This document shows, one piece after another, positions 35,630-44,919 of a stretch of 64,000 nt of DNA. The position numbers and the translations under genes are program-made. The first letter of the stretch is position 1, and every line of letters begins with the position of its first letter. Under the pieces are notes generated by a model that had not been told where the DNA came from, searched no databases, and saw nothing but the letters and a program-made list of their open reading frames with translations. Source of the DNA: CAWHHZ01 sp963829355. Its GTDB lineage: Bacteria > Acidobacteriota > Thermoanaerobaculia > Gp7-AA8 > JAHWKK01. Location: the NCBI GenBank assembly GCA_963829355.1, contig CAWHHZ010000013.1, positions 1 through 64,000 of the forward strand. Direction: 5' to 3'.

Positions 35630-35707
35630 GTCTCGAAATGGCAGCAGCTTCGCTCAGGCGGTTCATCTTGGCAAAGCGCTCCTTTTCCACGTATAGTCGA
35701 CGCCGAG

Positions 35708-38700
35708 GTGGACAGGAAGCCGACGCGTCTCGTAGGTCCAATCCTCACCGGTGCGTTCGCACTGCTGAGCACGCTGATGGTGTGGCCAGCGGAGCTGCCG
35801 TTCCGTCATTTTCTGCCTAACTACGAATCACATCTACTCTCATCGGCCAGCGTCCAGAAACTTCATCAGGACTCGGCCGGGTACATATGGATCGGCTTCT
35901 ACTCGACCGGGCTGTCCCGATACAACGGTAACTCCGCGGTCGACTACGACCTCTCCGATGGGCTGCTCGACCGAACGATCCGCGAGATCGTCGAGGACGG
36001 GCAGGGACATCTATGGGTAGGATCCGACACCGGCATCGTCGTGTCGGACCGGCCTCTCGACGAATACGAGCGAGGGGAACGGGTGCGGTTTGTCGATGCG
36101 ATCCGCGGAACGTCCATCATGCAGACCCGGGCTCGAAGGAACACGATGCACGCGGGAGCAGATGGATCGGTCTGGATCGGATCGACGGGTGAAGGAATCG
36201 CCCGCTATCACTGGGATGGGAGAAAGCTGCTGGAGTCCAGGTTCCCCACCGACATGGACGGTGACGGGCAAAGCGAACCGATCCAGTCGATCAGCTCCCT
36301 CCCAAACGGTGATGCGATCATATCTGCTGGCGATCGGATCGCCAGCGTCTCGGTCGCCACTGGCGTGGTCAACCTGATACCCCGCGACGATGCGCCCGGT
36401 TCCGCGATCAGTGCCTGGCTCGTCGATCCAACGGGCACCATCTGGGCTGGCGGTGCGGAGGGGCGGCTGTGGCGATCCCCCGGAGCCGGGGCTCCCTTCC
36501 AGGAGCTCGACTCACCCCTCGGCGGAGGGAGAATCGTCGACATCGTCACCACGGCGGCCACCGACGTATGGGTTGCTTCTCTGGGCTCGGGAGTCGCGCG
36601 AATCTCGAGCCATGATCTGCACCCGGTCAACCACTACACCCGTAAAGAGGGTCTGATCAGCGATACGGTGTGGTCGCTGCTTCTCGACCATGAGGGGAAC
36701 CTGTGGTTTGCGCAGAATGGTGGCCTGTCCCGGCTGATGTCGGACTTCGAGGCGTTCTCGGTCTACAGTCGCTCTCTGCCGGACCAGAGCTGCTTCGCGG
36801 CACTTCCATCCGACCCAGCGGACGATGATCCGAGACTATGGATCGGTACCGGGGGAGGGCTGACTTCGGTCAAGCCCGATGGCCGTATCGCCACATTGAC
36901 TGTGGAGGACGGTCTGCTGCACAACGCCGTTTACGCGCTCACCCGCGATCGCCTCTCGCGGCTGTGGGCAGGAACAGTCGGCGGCTTCACCATCGTCGAC
37001 TTCAACGGAAAGGTAGCACCACCGGGGGCGAGCGTCACCGAAAATCACCTCCTCCAGGGCGACGCCGTACAAATTCACAGCTATCCATTCCAGATCGTGT
37101 ACTCGATTCGCGAGCTTCCCGTTCGTCACGGCCGCGACTCCACTGAAAGAGACAGCCTCATCTGGATCGCGGGGCAGTCCGGAATCCGGCTGATCGGCGA
37201 CGGTGTCTCTCTCGCGTTCCGGCAGGCGAGCGGGCTTCCCGCCACCGGAGCGATCGACATGGTTCTCGACCAGGATGACTTCCTGTGGGTCGGCACGTCG
37301 AACCGTGGCTTGTTCAGGAGCATTCATCCCGTGAGTCTCGACAGGCTCCGCGAGCTTCCATCGGCCAGCGACATCGACTTCGGCAGCGAAATCTCGGAAG
37401 TCTTCTTCGCGCCTGTCTGGAACATGAGCAACGGAGCTCCGACGAACGGGGTGCGCAATCTTCTTGCGGTTGATGATCGGATATGGGTTGGCACAGTCGA
37501 GGGACTCGCCGTGTTCCGGCGCGGCGCTTCGACTCCCGACGCAATTCTCGATGCTGAAAGCGGTCTGGGCGGGGAATCGATCGTCGGGATTGACGTCGAT
37601 CCGTCGGGTGACTCGCTCTGGGTCAGCCAGAATGCGGGGCTCGCCAGAGTGGATGTGCAGTCGTTGGAAGTTACACGGACCGTAACCGTGGGTGACGGAC
37701 TCCTCGACAACGAGGCCTGGGCGTATCACGCGGTCCACGTCGGACCGGACGGAACCGTTTATCTTTCCACACCGAAGGGTCTTTCGCTGTACCGGCCATG
37801 GCTCGACTCTCCGAGTCTCTCCAGGCCGCTGCTGAAGATCGATCGTGCCGACGTGCGACAGGGCCTGTGGGGGCACCGCGAATCTCTCTTCGAGTTCGCC
37901 CCGCTGACCTACGTGAATGAATCGGATGTCGTCTATCGTACGCGGCTGCTCGGTTACGACGAGGGCTGGTCCGATGCGACTTCCGAGGCCAGAATCCGCT
38001 ACACCAACCTGCCGGCCTTCGGTTTCCCTCGACTCTACACCTTTGAGGTGATGGCAAAGAGCGGTGATGGTGTCTGGACCGAGCCCGCCGCCTTCGCATT
38101 TCACGCGGTTCCTCCGTGGTGGGCCCGCTGGTGGTCTCTGCTCGTCTGGATCCTGGTGTTCGTCGGAACTCTGGTTCTCTACAACCGCTTCCGAACCGTA
38201 TCACTCGCCCGGCAGAACGCTCATCTAGAGGAAACGGTCAACCAGCGTACCGCCGAGATAGCCACTCAGGCGATGGAGATCGACACGCTCGACCGGATCG
38301 TGCAGATCATCAATCAGGAAGTGGAGTTCGAGAAGGTGCTCCACGCGCTGCTCGAGCAGGGAATGGTCCTGTTCCCGGAAGCGGAGCGAGGCGGAGCCCT
38401 GATCTACGATCACGAGCGGGGAACGATGACGATTCCCACAGCGATCGGGTATGCACCGGAGGTGCTCTCGAAGATCAGACTCTCCGCGGCAGACGCACGA
38501 CGCCGCTACGAGACCGGCGGAACGGAGATCGACGACGGAGTACACCTTCTCCGAAGTCTCGGAGACCTTCCGGGGGTCACCGACATCGAAGGTGTCCCTG
38601 CGCCACAGTCGATGCTCGCGATGACGATCACGATCGATGACCGCGTCGAGGCGTTCCTCGTCTTCGAGAACTTCGAGCGGCAGAACGCTTTCCAGAACGT

Positions 38701-40321
38701 CAGCCTTCGAACGGTAAGACGTTATCGCGAGCACGCCCGGACGGCCGTGGCGAAAGCCCTCATTCTACGGGAGCTCGAGGTGCGGAATCGCGAAGCGCAA
38801 CGGGCGAATGAAGCGAAGAGTACCTTCCTCGCCAACATGAGCCACGAGCTACGGACTCCATTGAATTCGATCATCGGCTTTTCTGAGCTGCTGGTCGAAA
38901 AGCTGGAGGGGGAAATAGAAGAGCGACACCGGCACTTCCTGCGACTCATCCTTACGTCGGGTCAGCATCTGCTCGCCATCATCAACGACATACTCGATCT
39001 GTCCAAAGTCGAAGCCGGCAAGATGCAGGTCTTTCCCGAGGTCTTCAGTCCCCGCCTGGCGATCGAGGGGGTGCAGCAGGTCATGAAACCAGTGGCCGCC
39101 AAAAAGGACGTCGCCATTGAGGTCATCGTGGATTCCGACACTCCTGATCTCGAGAGCGACACCGGTAAGTTCAAGCAGGTGCTCTACAATCTGGTGAGCA
39201 ACGCCGTGAAGTTCTCCTCCCCGGGATCCAGCGTCACGATCCACTGCTGGCGCGACGAAGACATGATCAGCGTCGCCGTTTCCGATCGGGGCATCGGAAT
39301 CGCCCAGGATCAACTCGACACGATCTTCGACGAGTTCAAACAGGTCGAGAGCAGCATGTCACGGCGGTTTGAAGGAACTGGCCTGGGACTCTCGCTTGTT
39401 CGCCGGTTCGTCGAGTTCCTCGGAGGAGACGTGCGAGTCGAGAGCCGGCTCGGAATCGGAAGCACATTCACCTTCCGCATTCCGCTGGTCCTCCCGGAAA
39501 AACTCCGGAAAGACGAGAGGAAGCCGCAGCCCCAGGATCTGCCGGCGCAAACGCGAGGGCGTGTGCTCGTCGTCGAGGATGACGATCCTTCATGGGAAAT
39601 GATCCGCAGCGCACTCGCCGAGTCCGAGTTGAATGCGGTTCGTGCGGAAACGGGCGAAGAAGCGCTGCGGCTCGTGAGAACCGTCCGGCCCGCCGCAATC
39701 ACTCTCGACATCTCTCTGCCGGGAGAGATGAGCGGATGGGACGTACTGAAGGATCTCAAGTCGGACCGCCTGACACTCGACATCCCCGTCATCATCGTTT
39801 CGCATTCCGAGGACCACGAGCTCGGCATCGCTCTCGGTGCCGACGACTATCTCGTGAAACCGATCGCCGCGGAGCGATTGAACGAACGGCTGAAAGAGCT
39901 CGTCAGTGCACGGCGAAGCGAGCGCGCCCATCGGCTCCTGCTCGTTGACGACGACAAGATGGTTCATCACATCCTCGGCGGCTTTCTGAAGGACGCCGGG
40001 TACGAGGTGATATCGGCGCTCACGGGACGCGAAGGAATCAAAATGGCGATCGACTCGTCTCCCGATGCGATCATCCTCGATCTGATCCTTCCCGATCTCA
40101 GCGGTTTCCAGGTTGCGGAAACCCTCAGACAACTCGCCGAGACCAGAAGGATCCCGGTCATCGTCCTGACCTCAAAGGATCTCAACACGACAGAGCAATC
40201 GAATCTGGAGAACCATCTCGAGAAAATCGTACGGAAAGGAACGGGGACACGGCCCGCGCTCCTCGATGCGATCGACCGCGTACTACCACGGTCACCTGCC
40301 GAGACTTCTGATTCAGTATGA
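35708..40321 (+). CDS. Hybrid sensor histidine kinase, propeller-type, two receiver domains
   Basis: The 1537-residue protein starts at GTG 35708. It has a hydrophobic N-terminus (signal or anchor), then two-component-regulator propeller repeats (about 45-690: GYIWIGFYSTGLSRYN, GHLWVGSDTGIV, GNLWFAQNGGLSRL). A Y_Y_Y domain (about 710-800) and one membrane helix (WWSLLVWILVFVGTLVLY) follow. The cytosolic part has a GAF-like domain (about 855-1010), HisKA with His1046 in SHELRTPLN, an ATPase domain with SNAVKFSSPG and GTGLGLSLV, and two receivers with Asp1334 and Asp1458. Periplasmic propellers in this class often sense polysaccharide or other ligands; the signal here is unknown. The stop overlaps modA as ATGA. 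Confidence 0.92.
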   Translation: MDRKPTRLVGPILTGAFALLSTLMVWPAELPFRHFLPNYESHLLSSASVQKLHQDSAGYIWIGFYSTGLSRYNGNSAVDYDLSDGLLDRTIREIVEDGQGHLWVGSDTGIVVSDRPLDEYERGERVRFVDAIRGTSIMQTRARRNTMHAGADGSVWIGSTGEGIARYHWDGRKLLESRFPTDMDGDGQSEPIQSISSLPNGDAIISAGDRIASVSVATGVVNLIPRDDAPGSAISAWLVDPTGTIWAGGAEGRLWRSPGAGAPFQELDSPLGGGRIVDIVTTAATDVWVASLGSGVARISSHDLHPVNHYTRKEGLISDTVWSLLLDHEGNLWFAQNGGLSRLMSDFEAFSVYSRSLPDQSCFAALPSDPADDDPRLWIGTGGGLTSVKPDGRIATLTVEDGLLHNAVYALTRDRLSRLWAGTVGGFTIVDFNGKVAPPGASVTENHLLQGDAVQIHSYPFQIVYSIRELPVRHGRDSTERDSLIWIAGQSGIRLIGDGVSLAFRQASGLPATGAIDMVLDQDDFLWVGTSNRGLFRSIHPVSLDRLRELPSASDIDFGSEISEVFFAPVWNMSNGAPTNGVRNLLAVDDRIWVGTVEGLAVFRRGASTPDAILDAESGLGGESIVGIDVDPSGDSLWVSQNAGLARVDVQSLEVTRTVTVGDGLLDNEAWAYHAVHVGPDGTVYLSTPKGLSLYRPWLDSPSLSRPLLKIDRADVRQGLWGHRESLFEFAPLTYVNESDVVYRTRLLGYDEGWSDATSEARIRYTNLPAFGFPRLYTFEVMAKSGDGVWTEPAAFAFHAVPPWWARWWSLLVWILVFVGTLVLYNRFRTVSLARQNAHLEETVNQRTAEIATQAMEIDTLDRIVQIINQEVEFEKVLHALLEQGMVLFPEAERGGALIYDHERGTMTIPTAIGYAPEVLSKIRLSAADARRRYETGGTEIDDGVHLLRSLGDLPGVTDIEGVPAPQSMLAMTITIDDRVEAFLVFENFERQNAFQNVSLRTVRRYREHARTAVAKALILRELEVRNREAQRANEAKSTFLANMSHELRTPLNSIIGFSELLVEKLEGEIEERHRHFLRLILTSGQHLLAIINDILDLSKVEAGKMQVFPEVFSPRLAIEGVQQVMKPVAAKKDVAIEVIVDSDTPDLESDTGKFKQVLYNLVSNAVKFSSPGSSVTIHCWRDEDMISVAVSDRGIGIAQDQLDTIFDEFKQVESSMSRRFEGTGLGLSLVRRFVEFLGGDVRVESRLGIGSTFTFRIPLVLPEKLRKDERKPQPQDLPAQTRGRVLVVEDDDPSWEMIRSALAESELNAVRAETGEEALRLVRTVRPAAITLDISLPGEMSGWDVLKDLKSDRLTLDIPVIIVSHSEDHELGIALGADDYLVKPIAAERLNERLKELVSARRSERAHRLLLVDDDKMVHHILGGFLKDAGYEVISALTGREGIKMAIDSSPDAIILDLILPDLSGFQVAETLRQLAETRRIPVIVLTSKDLNTTEQSNLENHLEKIVRKGTGTRPALLDAIDRVLPRSPAETSDSV

Positions 40322-41130
40322 TCGATGACATGAAGGCCACTTCTCTCTGCGCGCTCCTGCTCTGCATCTCCACGATCGGCTGCGGAGGCGAGGCCGCCAG
40401 CGCTCCCTCCCCTGGAGAGTTGACGATCGCGGCCGCTTCCAGCCTTCGACCCGTCGTCGATACCCTGGTCGCGACCTGGAGTGAAAAGAATCCTGGCGTG
40501 CCCGTGCGCGCCAGTTACGGCTCATCCGGGGTGCTTTACGCGCAGATCGATTCGTCTGCCCCCTTCGACATATTTCTTTCCGCGGACGACGTTTATCCCC
40601 GCCGTCTGCGAAGCCGGGGGGTGACTGAGGAGCCGTTCCGTTACGCGAGAGGATCCCTGGTTCTGTGGGTGCCGGGGAAGAATGACCCGATCAGCAAACT
40701 CGATGATCTGTCGGATCCCAGATTCCAGAAGATCGCCGTCGCCAGCCCGAACCTTGCTCCCTACGGCGAAGCTGCGCTCGAGGCCCTGGAGAAGACAGGG
40801 ATCTATGACTCGCTCAAAGGCCGGTTGCTCTTCGCGAGCAACGTGAGTGAAGCCGCGCACTTCGCCGACAGCGGCGGGGCGGATGCTGCCATTCTCCCCC
40901 TTTCGCTGGTCCTCGGAACCGAGCTCGGTAAACGGGGGTCGCATCTCGCGATCGACGAAAGTCTGCACGAAACGATCATCCACGACGGAGCGATCATCAG
41001 CACGACGCCCGATCACGATGCCGCGGCGTCTTTCGTCGAGCTCCTCCTGAGTGAGGAGGGGCAGGCTATCCTGAAACGCTATGGCTTTGGCTCTCCATCG
41101 GATCCCGCATCGCCCTCGAACGCACCATGA
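40318..41130 (+). CDS. modA: Molybdate ABC transporter substrate-binding lipoprotein ModA
   Basis: The 270-residue product has a lipoprotein signal with lipobox STIGC (Cys about residue 21 from the first Met). A ModA periplasmic-binding domain follows: ELTIAAASSLRPVVDTL, then ASYGSSGVLYAQIDSSAPFDIFLSADD, and LAPYGEAALEAL. It binds molybdate or tungstate and hands it to ModB. The ATG overlaps the kinase stop (ATGA); a second ATG at 40330 is also plausible. The ModB gene follows with another ATGA overlap, making kinase-modA-modB-modC a single coupled run. Confidence 0.92.
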   Translation: MIDDMKATSLCALLLCISTIGCGGEAASAPSPGELTIAAASSLRPVVDTLVATWSEKNPGVPVRASYGSSGVLYAQIDSSAPFDIFLSADDVYPRRLRSRGVTEEPFRYARGSLVLWVPGKNDPISKLDDLSDPRFQKIAVASPNLAPYGEAALEALEKTGIYDSLKGRLLFASNVSEAAHFADSGGADAAILPLSLVLGTELGKRGSHLAIDESLHETIIHDGAIISTTPDHDAAASFVELLLSEEGQAILKRYGFGSPSDPASPSNAP

Positions 41131-41813
41131 GCATGATCGACGGTGAGGCGCTCCTGCTCAGCTTCAGGCTCGCTGCTCTGACCTCCTTCATTCTCCTGCT
41201 CGCGGGGATCCCTCTCGCTTCGTGGATCGCGTTTTCAAGGGCGCGATGGAAGCCTCTCGTGGAAGCAGTCATCGCTCTGCCGCTCGTTCTTCCTCCGACG
41301 GTGCTCGGTTTCTATCTCCTGCTCGCCGTTGGCGCGAGAAGTCCTCTCGGACGGCTGTTGAGCTCATTCGACGTGCGGCTCGCGTTCACCTTCGAAGGCC
41401 TGCTGCTCGGATCCATCCTGTTCAGCATGCCGTTCGCCGTGCAACCGCTCGCTGCCGGTTTCGCCGCAGTCGACCGGGGACTGATCGAGACGTCGTGGTG
41501 TCTCGGCGCATCACGATTTCGCACATTCATCCGCGTCGTCCTCCCTCTATCGCTGAGATCCGTCGTCGTGGCAGTCGTCCTCTCCTTCGCACACACCGTC
41601 GGAGAGTTCGGAGTGGCACTGATGATCGGCGGCAACATTCCGGGAGTCACGCGAGTCGCCTCGATCGCAATCTACGAGGATGTTCAGGCCCTCGAGTACA
41701 GTCGCGCCGCCGCGACGTCGGTGGTTCTCCTTTTGACATCTTTCTTCGTGCTCGCTGCGATGTATGCACTGCAGGGCAGCCGAGTCTTCCGGGCATGGCC
41801 GACAAACTCCTGA
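41127..41813 (+). CDS. modB: Molybdate ABC transporter permease ModB
   Basis: The 228-residue membrane protein has five or six helices and the EAA-loop of binding-protein-dependent permeases, seen in AVDRGLIETSWCLGASRFRTFIRVVLP. It also has PLVLPPTVLGFYLL and AHTVGEFGVALMIGGNIPGVTRV, which are characteristic of ModB. It forms the channel across the inner membrane with the ATPase ModC. It starts within the modA stop (ATGA), and its stop overlaps the modC start. Confidence 0.93.
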   Translation: MSMIDGEALLLSFRLAALTSFILLLAGIPLASWIAFSRARWKPLVEAVIALPLVLPPTVLGFYLLLAVGARSPLGRLLSSFDVRLAFTFEGLLLGSILFSMPFAVQPLAAGFAAVDRGLIETSWCLGASRFRTFIRVVLPLSLRSVVVAVVLSFAHTVGEFGVALMIGGNIPGVTRVASIAIYEDVQALEYSRAAATSVVLLLTSFFVLAAMYALQGSRVFRAWPTNS

Positions 41814-42862
41814 TGAACTTCTCGAGGATCGTCGGTTCTCTGACGATCCGGGCGTCGGCCGAGCTGCAGCTGGGCGAGAATCGGGTGACGGTCCTGTTCG
41901 GCCCCTCCGGCTCGGGCAAGACGACGATACTGCGCGCCATCGCCGGGCTCGACAGACCGGACCAGGGGCGAATCGAGTTCGGAGATACGATCTGGTTCGA
42001 TCGGGACATGCGCATCGATCTTCCGCCCCAGGAACGCATGGTCGGCTATCTCTCGCAGAGCTACGATCTGTTCCCCCACATGACGGTGCGGGAAAACGTC
42101 CGATATGGCGCTCCTGACGATTCGAATATTTCTTCGCTGCTCGATCAGTTTCGCATCACGCAGCTTGCGGCACGCCTTCCGGGAGCGCTCTCGGGAGGAG
42201 AAAAGCAGCGTGTGGCGCTCGCACGAGCGGTGGCTCGGCGGCCCGGAATTCTCCTTCTCGACGAACCGCTCTCGGCGCTCGACACACCAACGCGCGAAAT
42301 TCTTCGGGGCGAGCTTCGCACTGCCTTGCGACAGGCGAACGTACCGGCGATTGTCGTCACGCACGACCGCACGGAAGCACTCACGCTCGGCGATCGAATG
42401 GCCGTGGTCGTCGGCGGAGAGATCGCACAGGTCGGGGGTGTGGAGACGGTCTTCAATCGCCCCTCCTCGCTCGCCGTCGCCCGCGCTACCGGCATCGAGA
42501 CCGTGATCGCAGTCGAGGTGGTGCGCTCGGATGGGGAGATTGTCATCGTGCGTCATGGAAAGCAGGAGCTCGAAGCAACAGCAGGCCAGCTGATGCAAGC
42601 GACGTCCGCTTTTGCTCTGATCCGCGCACAAGACGTGACGATCGAGACCTTACGGCACTCCGGCATCTCCGCCCGCAACCACATCAGCGGGATGATCAGC
42701 TCTGTTGCTCTGGAGGACCCGCTCGTGCGGCTTCGCATCGATTGCGGTTTCGAGCTGACGGCCCTGATCACGCGACGCTCGTTCGAGGAGCTCCGACTCG
42801 CGCAGGGATCGCCAGTCATTGCGACATTCAAGGCCAGCAGCGTGCGACTTCTCGCGCGTTGA
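41813..42862 (+). CDS. modC: Molybdate ABC transporter ATP-binding protein ModC
   Basis: The product (349 residues from ATG 41813, or 355 from 41795) is an ABC ATPase. Motifs are Walker A LFGPSGSGKTTIL, signature LSGGEKQRVALARAVA, Walker B ILLLDEPLSALD, and a switch histidine VVTHDRTEAL. A C-terminal TOBE/molybdate-binding domain (about 285-349: RNHISGMISSVALEDPLVRL) identifies it as ModC rather than a sugar or amino-acid ATPase. The start at 41813 shares its first base with the modB stop (TGATG). The 3' end is overlapped on the other strand by the read-through end of the MoeA-like gene. Confidence 0.92.
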   Translation: MNFSRIVGSLTIRASAELQLGENRVTVLFGPSGSGKTTILRAIAGLDRPDQGRIEFGDTIWFDRDMRIDLPPQERMVGYLSQSYDLFPHMTVRENVRYGAPDDSNISSLLDQFRITQLAARLPGALSGGEKQRVALARAVARRPGILLLDEPLSALDTPTREILRGELRTALRQANVPAIVVTHDRTEALTLGDRMAVVVGGEIAQVGGVETVFNRPSSLAVARATGIETVIAVEVVRSDGEIVIVRHGKQELEATAGQLMQATSAFALIRAQDVTIETLRHSGISARNHISGMISSVALEDPLVRLRIDCGFELTALITRRSFEELRLAQGSPVIATFKASSVRLLAR

Positions 42863-44919
42863 CCTCCGGCGGTGATACTCGACCACCGCTCGTCCTTTCG
42901 TCGACGCACCGATGAGTCTCCGTCATCCTGAGCCGCCGGAGCGCAGCGCAGGACGGTCGAAGGATCGGTTATGTTTGCGGCTGGTTCCGAGCCGCGCGAG
43001 AATCCCCGCGCCGCCAACCTCTCGCGCATCGCCTCGCTGCGAACGATCTCGATGAATCGTTGGACGGGCGCCCTCTCGATTCGCGATCGCGGGATGATGA
43101 AGTCGTAGCGCTCCTCTTTGACCGGGATGAATGCGAGACCGGCCTCGCGCGCGACTGTTTCGATGCAGACGCCCCAGTCAGCCCGCCCCTGCGCAACGGA
43201 TGCAGCGACGGCATGATGGGACTTCGATTCGACCGGATATCCGTCGGGTCTGGCGTCACCGAGTAGCTCGTCGATCACCGCTCTCGTTCCGCTTCCCCGG
43301 TTGCGATTCACCATCACGCAACTGGGATCTTCGAGCGCTGCGCCCATCGCCTCCTCGACGCTCCGTCCGGCGAAGCGCCGGTCGTCAGGACGATGTGCGA
43401 TCCCCTGAACCCGGTCGTAGCCCCGGATGAGAACGAGCTCATCGGTCAGAAATGGCTCGTTGTACGTCCCGCTCCGACGGTCGAAGAGGTGAACGCCCGC
43501 GACGTCGCATTCTCCACGTTTTGCTGCCGACAGTCCTGCGCTGCTTCCCACATTGAGAATCTTCGAACGGAACCCGTCGCGGCGCAACGCGGAGAGGATC
43601 TCATCGAGCCCGACACAGTGACTGCCGATCGCGACGAGATCGGCGGCGATCACGCCTCGGCCGAGCAGTCTGACTTCCACGACGTCACCTTCGTCCACGT
43701 ACTCCTGCTGCCGGCCGATCGTCAGAAAGCCGTCTGCTCGCGAGAACGTCGTCACCGAACCCGATCCCTTGCCCATCGGATACGCTGTGGGGAGCTCTCG
43801 CTCAACCGCGCCGCTGACGAGCCCGACGAGCAGATACTCGGTGCGCCCCTTCTCGGACGTCACCCGGAAGGGCATCTTCGCCTCGACGATCACTTCTGGG
43901 GATTCTGGAAGCCCACCGAGCTCCCGGATCAGAGGCGCGACGAACTCGTGGAACGTGAAGATCGCGGAGGTCGGAAACCCGGGAAGAATGATGATCGGCT
44001 TGCCCGCCGCGACGGCGAGGCAGATCGGCTTTCCCGGCTTGAGGGCGACGCCATGGACGACGATCCCAGGCTCACCCCTCTGCTCGACGACCCGGTACGA
44101 CAGGTCTCCAGCCCCCTTCGAGGTGCCACCGGAAAAGAGAATCACGTCTGCCGACATCGCTTCGTCCAGCATCGCGGAGAGCTCCTTCTCGTCATCTCTC
44201 GCGATACCGAGGTTCCGTGGCTCTCCGCCCAGTTCCCGCACCGTGTCGGCCAGGATGCGGGAGTTGCTGTCGTAGATTTCACCCGATCGGATCGGTCCAC
44301 CCGGTGGGACCAGCTCGTCGCCTGTAGAGAGAATGGCCACCACTGGTTTCGCCGCCACGATCACACGCCCGGTTCCGATCGCAGCCAGCACCCCCGTTTC
44401 CCGCGCGGTCAGGAGCTCTCCCGCCCGGACGACCGTCTCCCCCCGAGTGATGTCGGTTCCTGCGAAGGTGAGATTGCCTCCAGGTGTCACGGGACGCCGC
44501 ACGAGAATCGCGGTTCCTTCACGATCCGTGTACTCGACCATGACGACCGCGTCCGCGCCACGCGGAATCGGCGCTCCAGTTGCGATCGCGATCGTCTCCC
44601 CCGGAGAAATGCGGAGCTCCGGAATGGCGCCCGGTGTGATGACATCATCAGCGATGAGCTCGAGCTTCACGGGCGCTTCCTCGTCGGCGCCCCAGGTATC
44701 TGCCGCACGCACGGCGAAACCATCCACGTTCGAGCGGTCGAAGTTCGGTACGTCGATCTCTGCCACGACGTCCTCGAGAAGAACTCGACCGAGTGCGTCG
44801 GCGAGATCGATCTCCTCGCGCCGCTGCGTCACGTTTCCAAGCGCCTCGCGAAATCTGCGGTGAGCTTCGTCCCGGTCGATCACTTCGAGGAACTGCTTCT
44901 GATCCGACCTGTCACTCAT
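42553..44919 (-). CDS. MoeA-like molybdopterin molybdenumtransferase fused to substrate-binding-like domain, read-through C-terminus
   Basis: The 788-residue product has a MoeA core (about 1-410): NFDRSNVDGFAVRAADTW, IATGAPIPRGADAVV, and GDELVPPGGPIRSGEIYDSNS with the molybdopterin-binding GGTSKGAGDLSY loop. It is fused to a PBP-like domain (about 430-640: VGSSAGLSAAKRGECDVAG, RNRGSGTRAVIDELL). MoeA inserts molybdate into adenylated molybdopterin; the fused domain is common in archaea and some bacteria and may sense or deliver molybdate. The last 139 residues or so (from about 42970) come from an intergenic repeat and modC antisense sequence, not the family. Its start overlaps the other moeA by 8 bp; the SD for ATG 44919 is GAGGTGC. 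Confidence 0.85.
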   Translation of the reverse strand: MSDRSDQKQFLEVIDRDEAHRRFREALGNVTQRREEIDLADALGRVLLEDVVAEIDVPNFDRSNVDGFAVRAADTWGADEEAPVKLELIADDVITPGAIPELRISPGETIAIATGAPIPRGADAVVMVEYTDREGTAILVRRPVTPGGNLTFAGTDITRGETVVRAGELLTARETGVLAAIGTGRVIVAAKPVVAILSTGDELVPPGGPIRSGEIYDSNSRILADTVRELGGEPRNLGIARDDEKELSAMLDEAMSADVILFSGGTSKGAGDLSYRVVEQRGEPGIVVHGVALKPGKPICLAVAAGKPIIILPGFPTSAIFTFHEFVAPLIRELGGLPESPEVIVEAKMPFRVTSEKGRTEYLLVGLVSGAVERELPTAYPMGKGSGSVTTFSRADGFLTIGRQQEYVDEGDVVEVRLLGRGVIAADLVAIGSHCVGLDEILSALRRDGFRSKILNVGSSAGLSAAKRGECDVAGVHLFDRRSGTYNEPFLTDELVLIRGYDRVQGIAHRPDDRRFAGRSVEEAMGAALEDPSCVMVNRNRGSGTRAVIDELLGDARPDGYPVESKSHHAVAASVAQGRADWGVCIETVAREAGLAFIPVKEERYDFIIPRSRIERAPVQRFIEIVRSEAMRERLAARGFSRGSEPAANITDPSTVLRCAPAAQDDGDSSVRRRKDERWSSITAGGQRARSRTLLALNVAMTGDPCASRSSSNERRVIRAVSSKPQSMRSRTSGSSRATELIIPLMWLRAEMPECRKVSIVTSCARIRAKADVACISWPAVASSSCFP
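42922..42970. repeat. Intergenic GTCATCCTGAG repeat, copy 4 (half unit)
   Basis: Only the left half, GTCATCCTGAGCCGCCGGAG with the GGACGGTCGAAGGATCGG tail, is present. The unit has no inverted right arm. It lies where the MoeA-like frame should end and is translated in that frame as part of the read-through tail. Confidence 0.75.
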
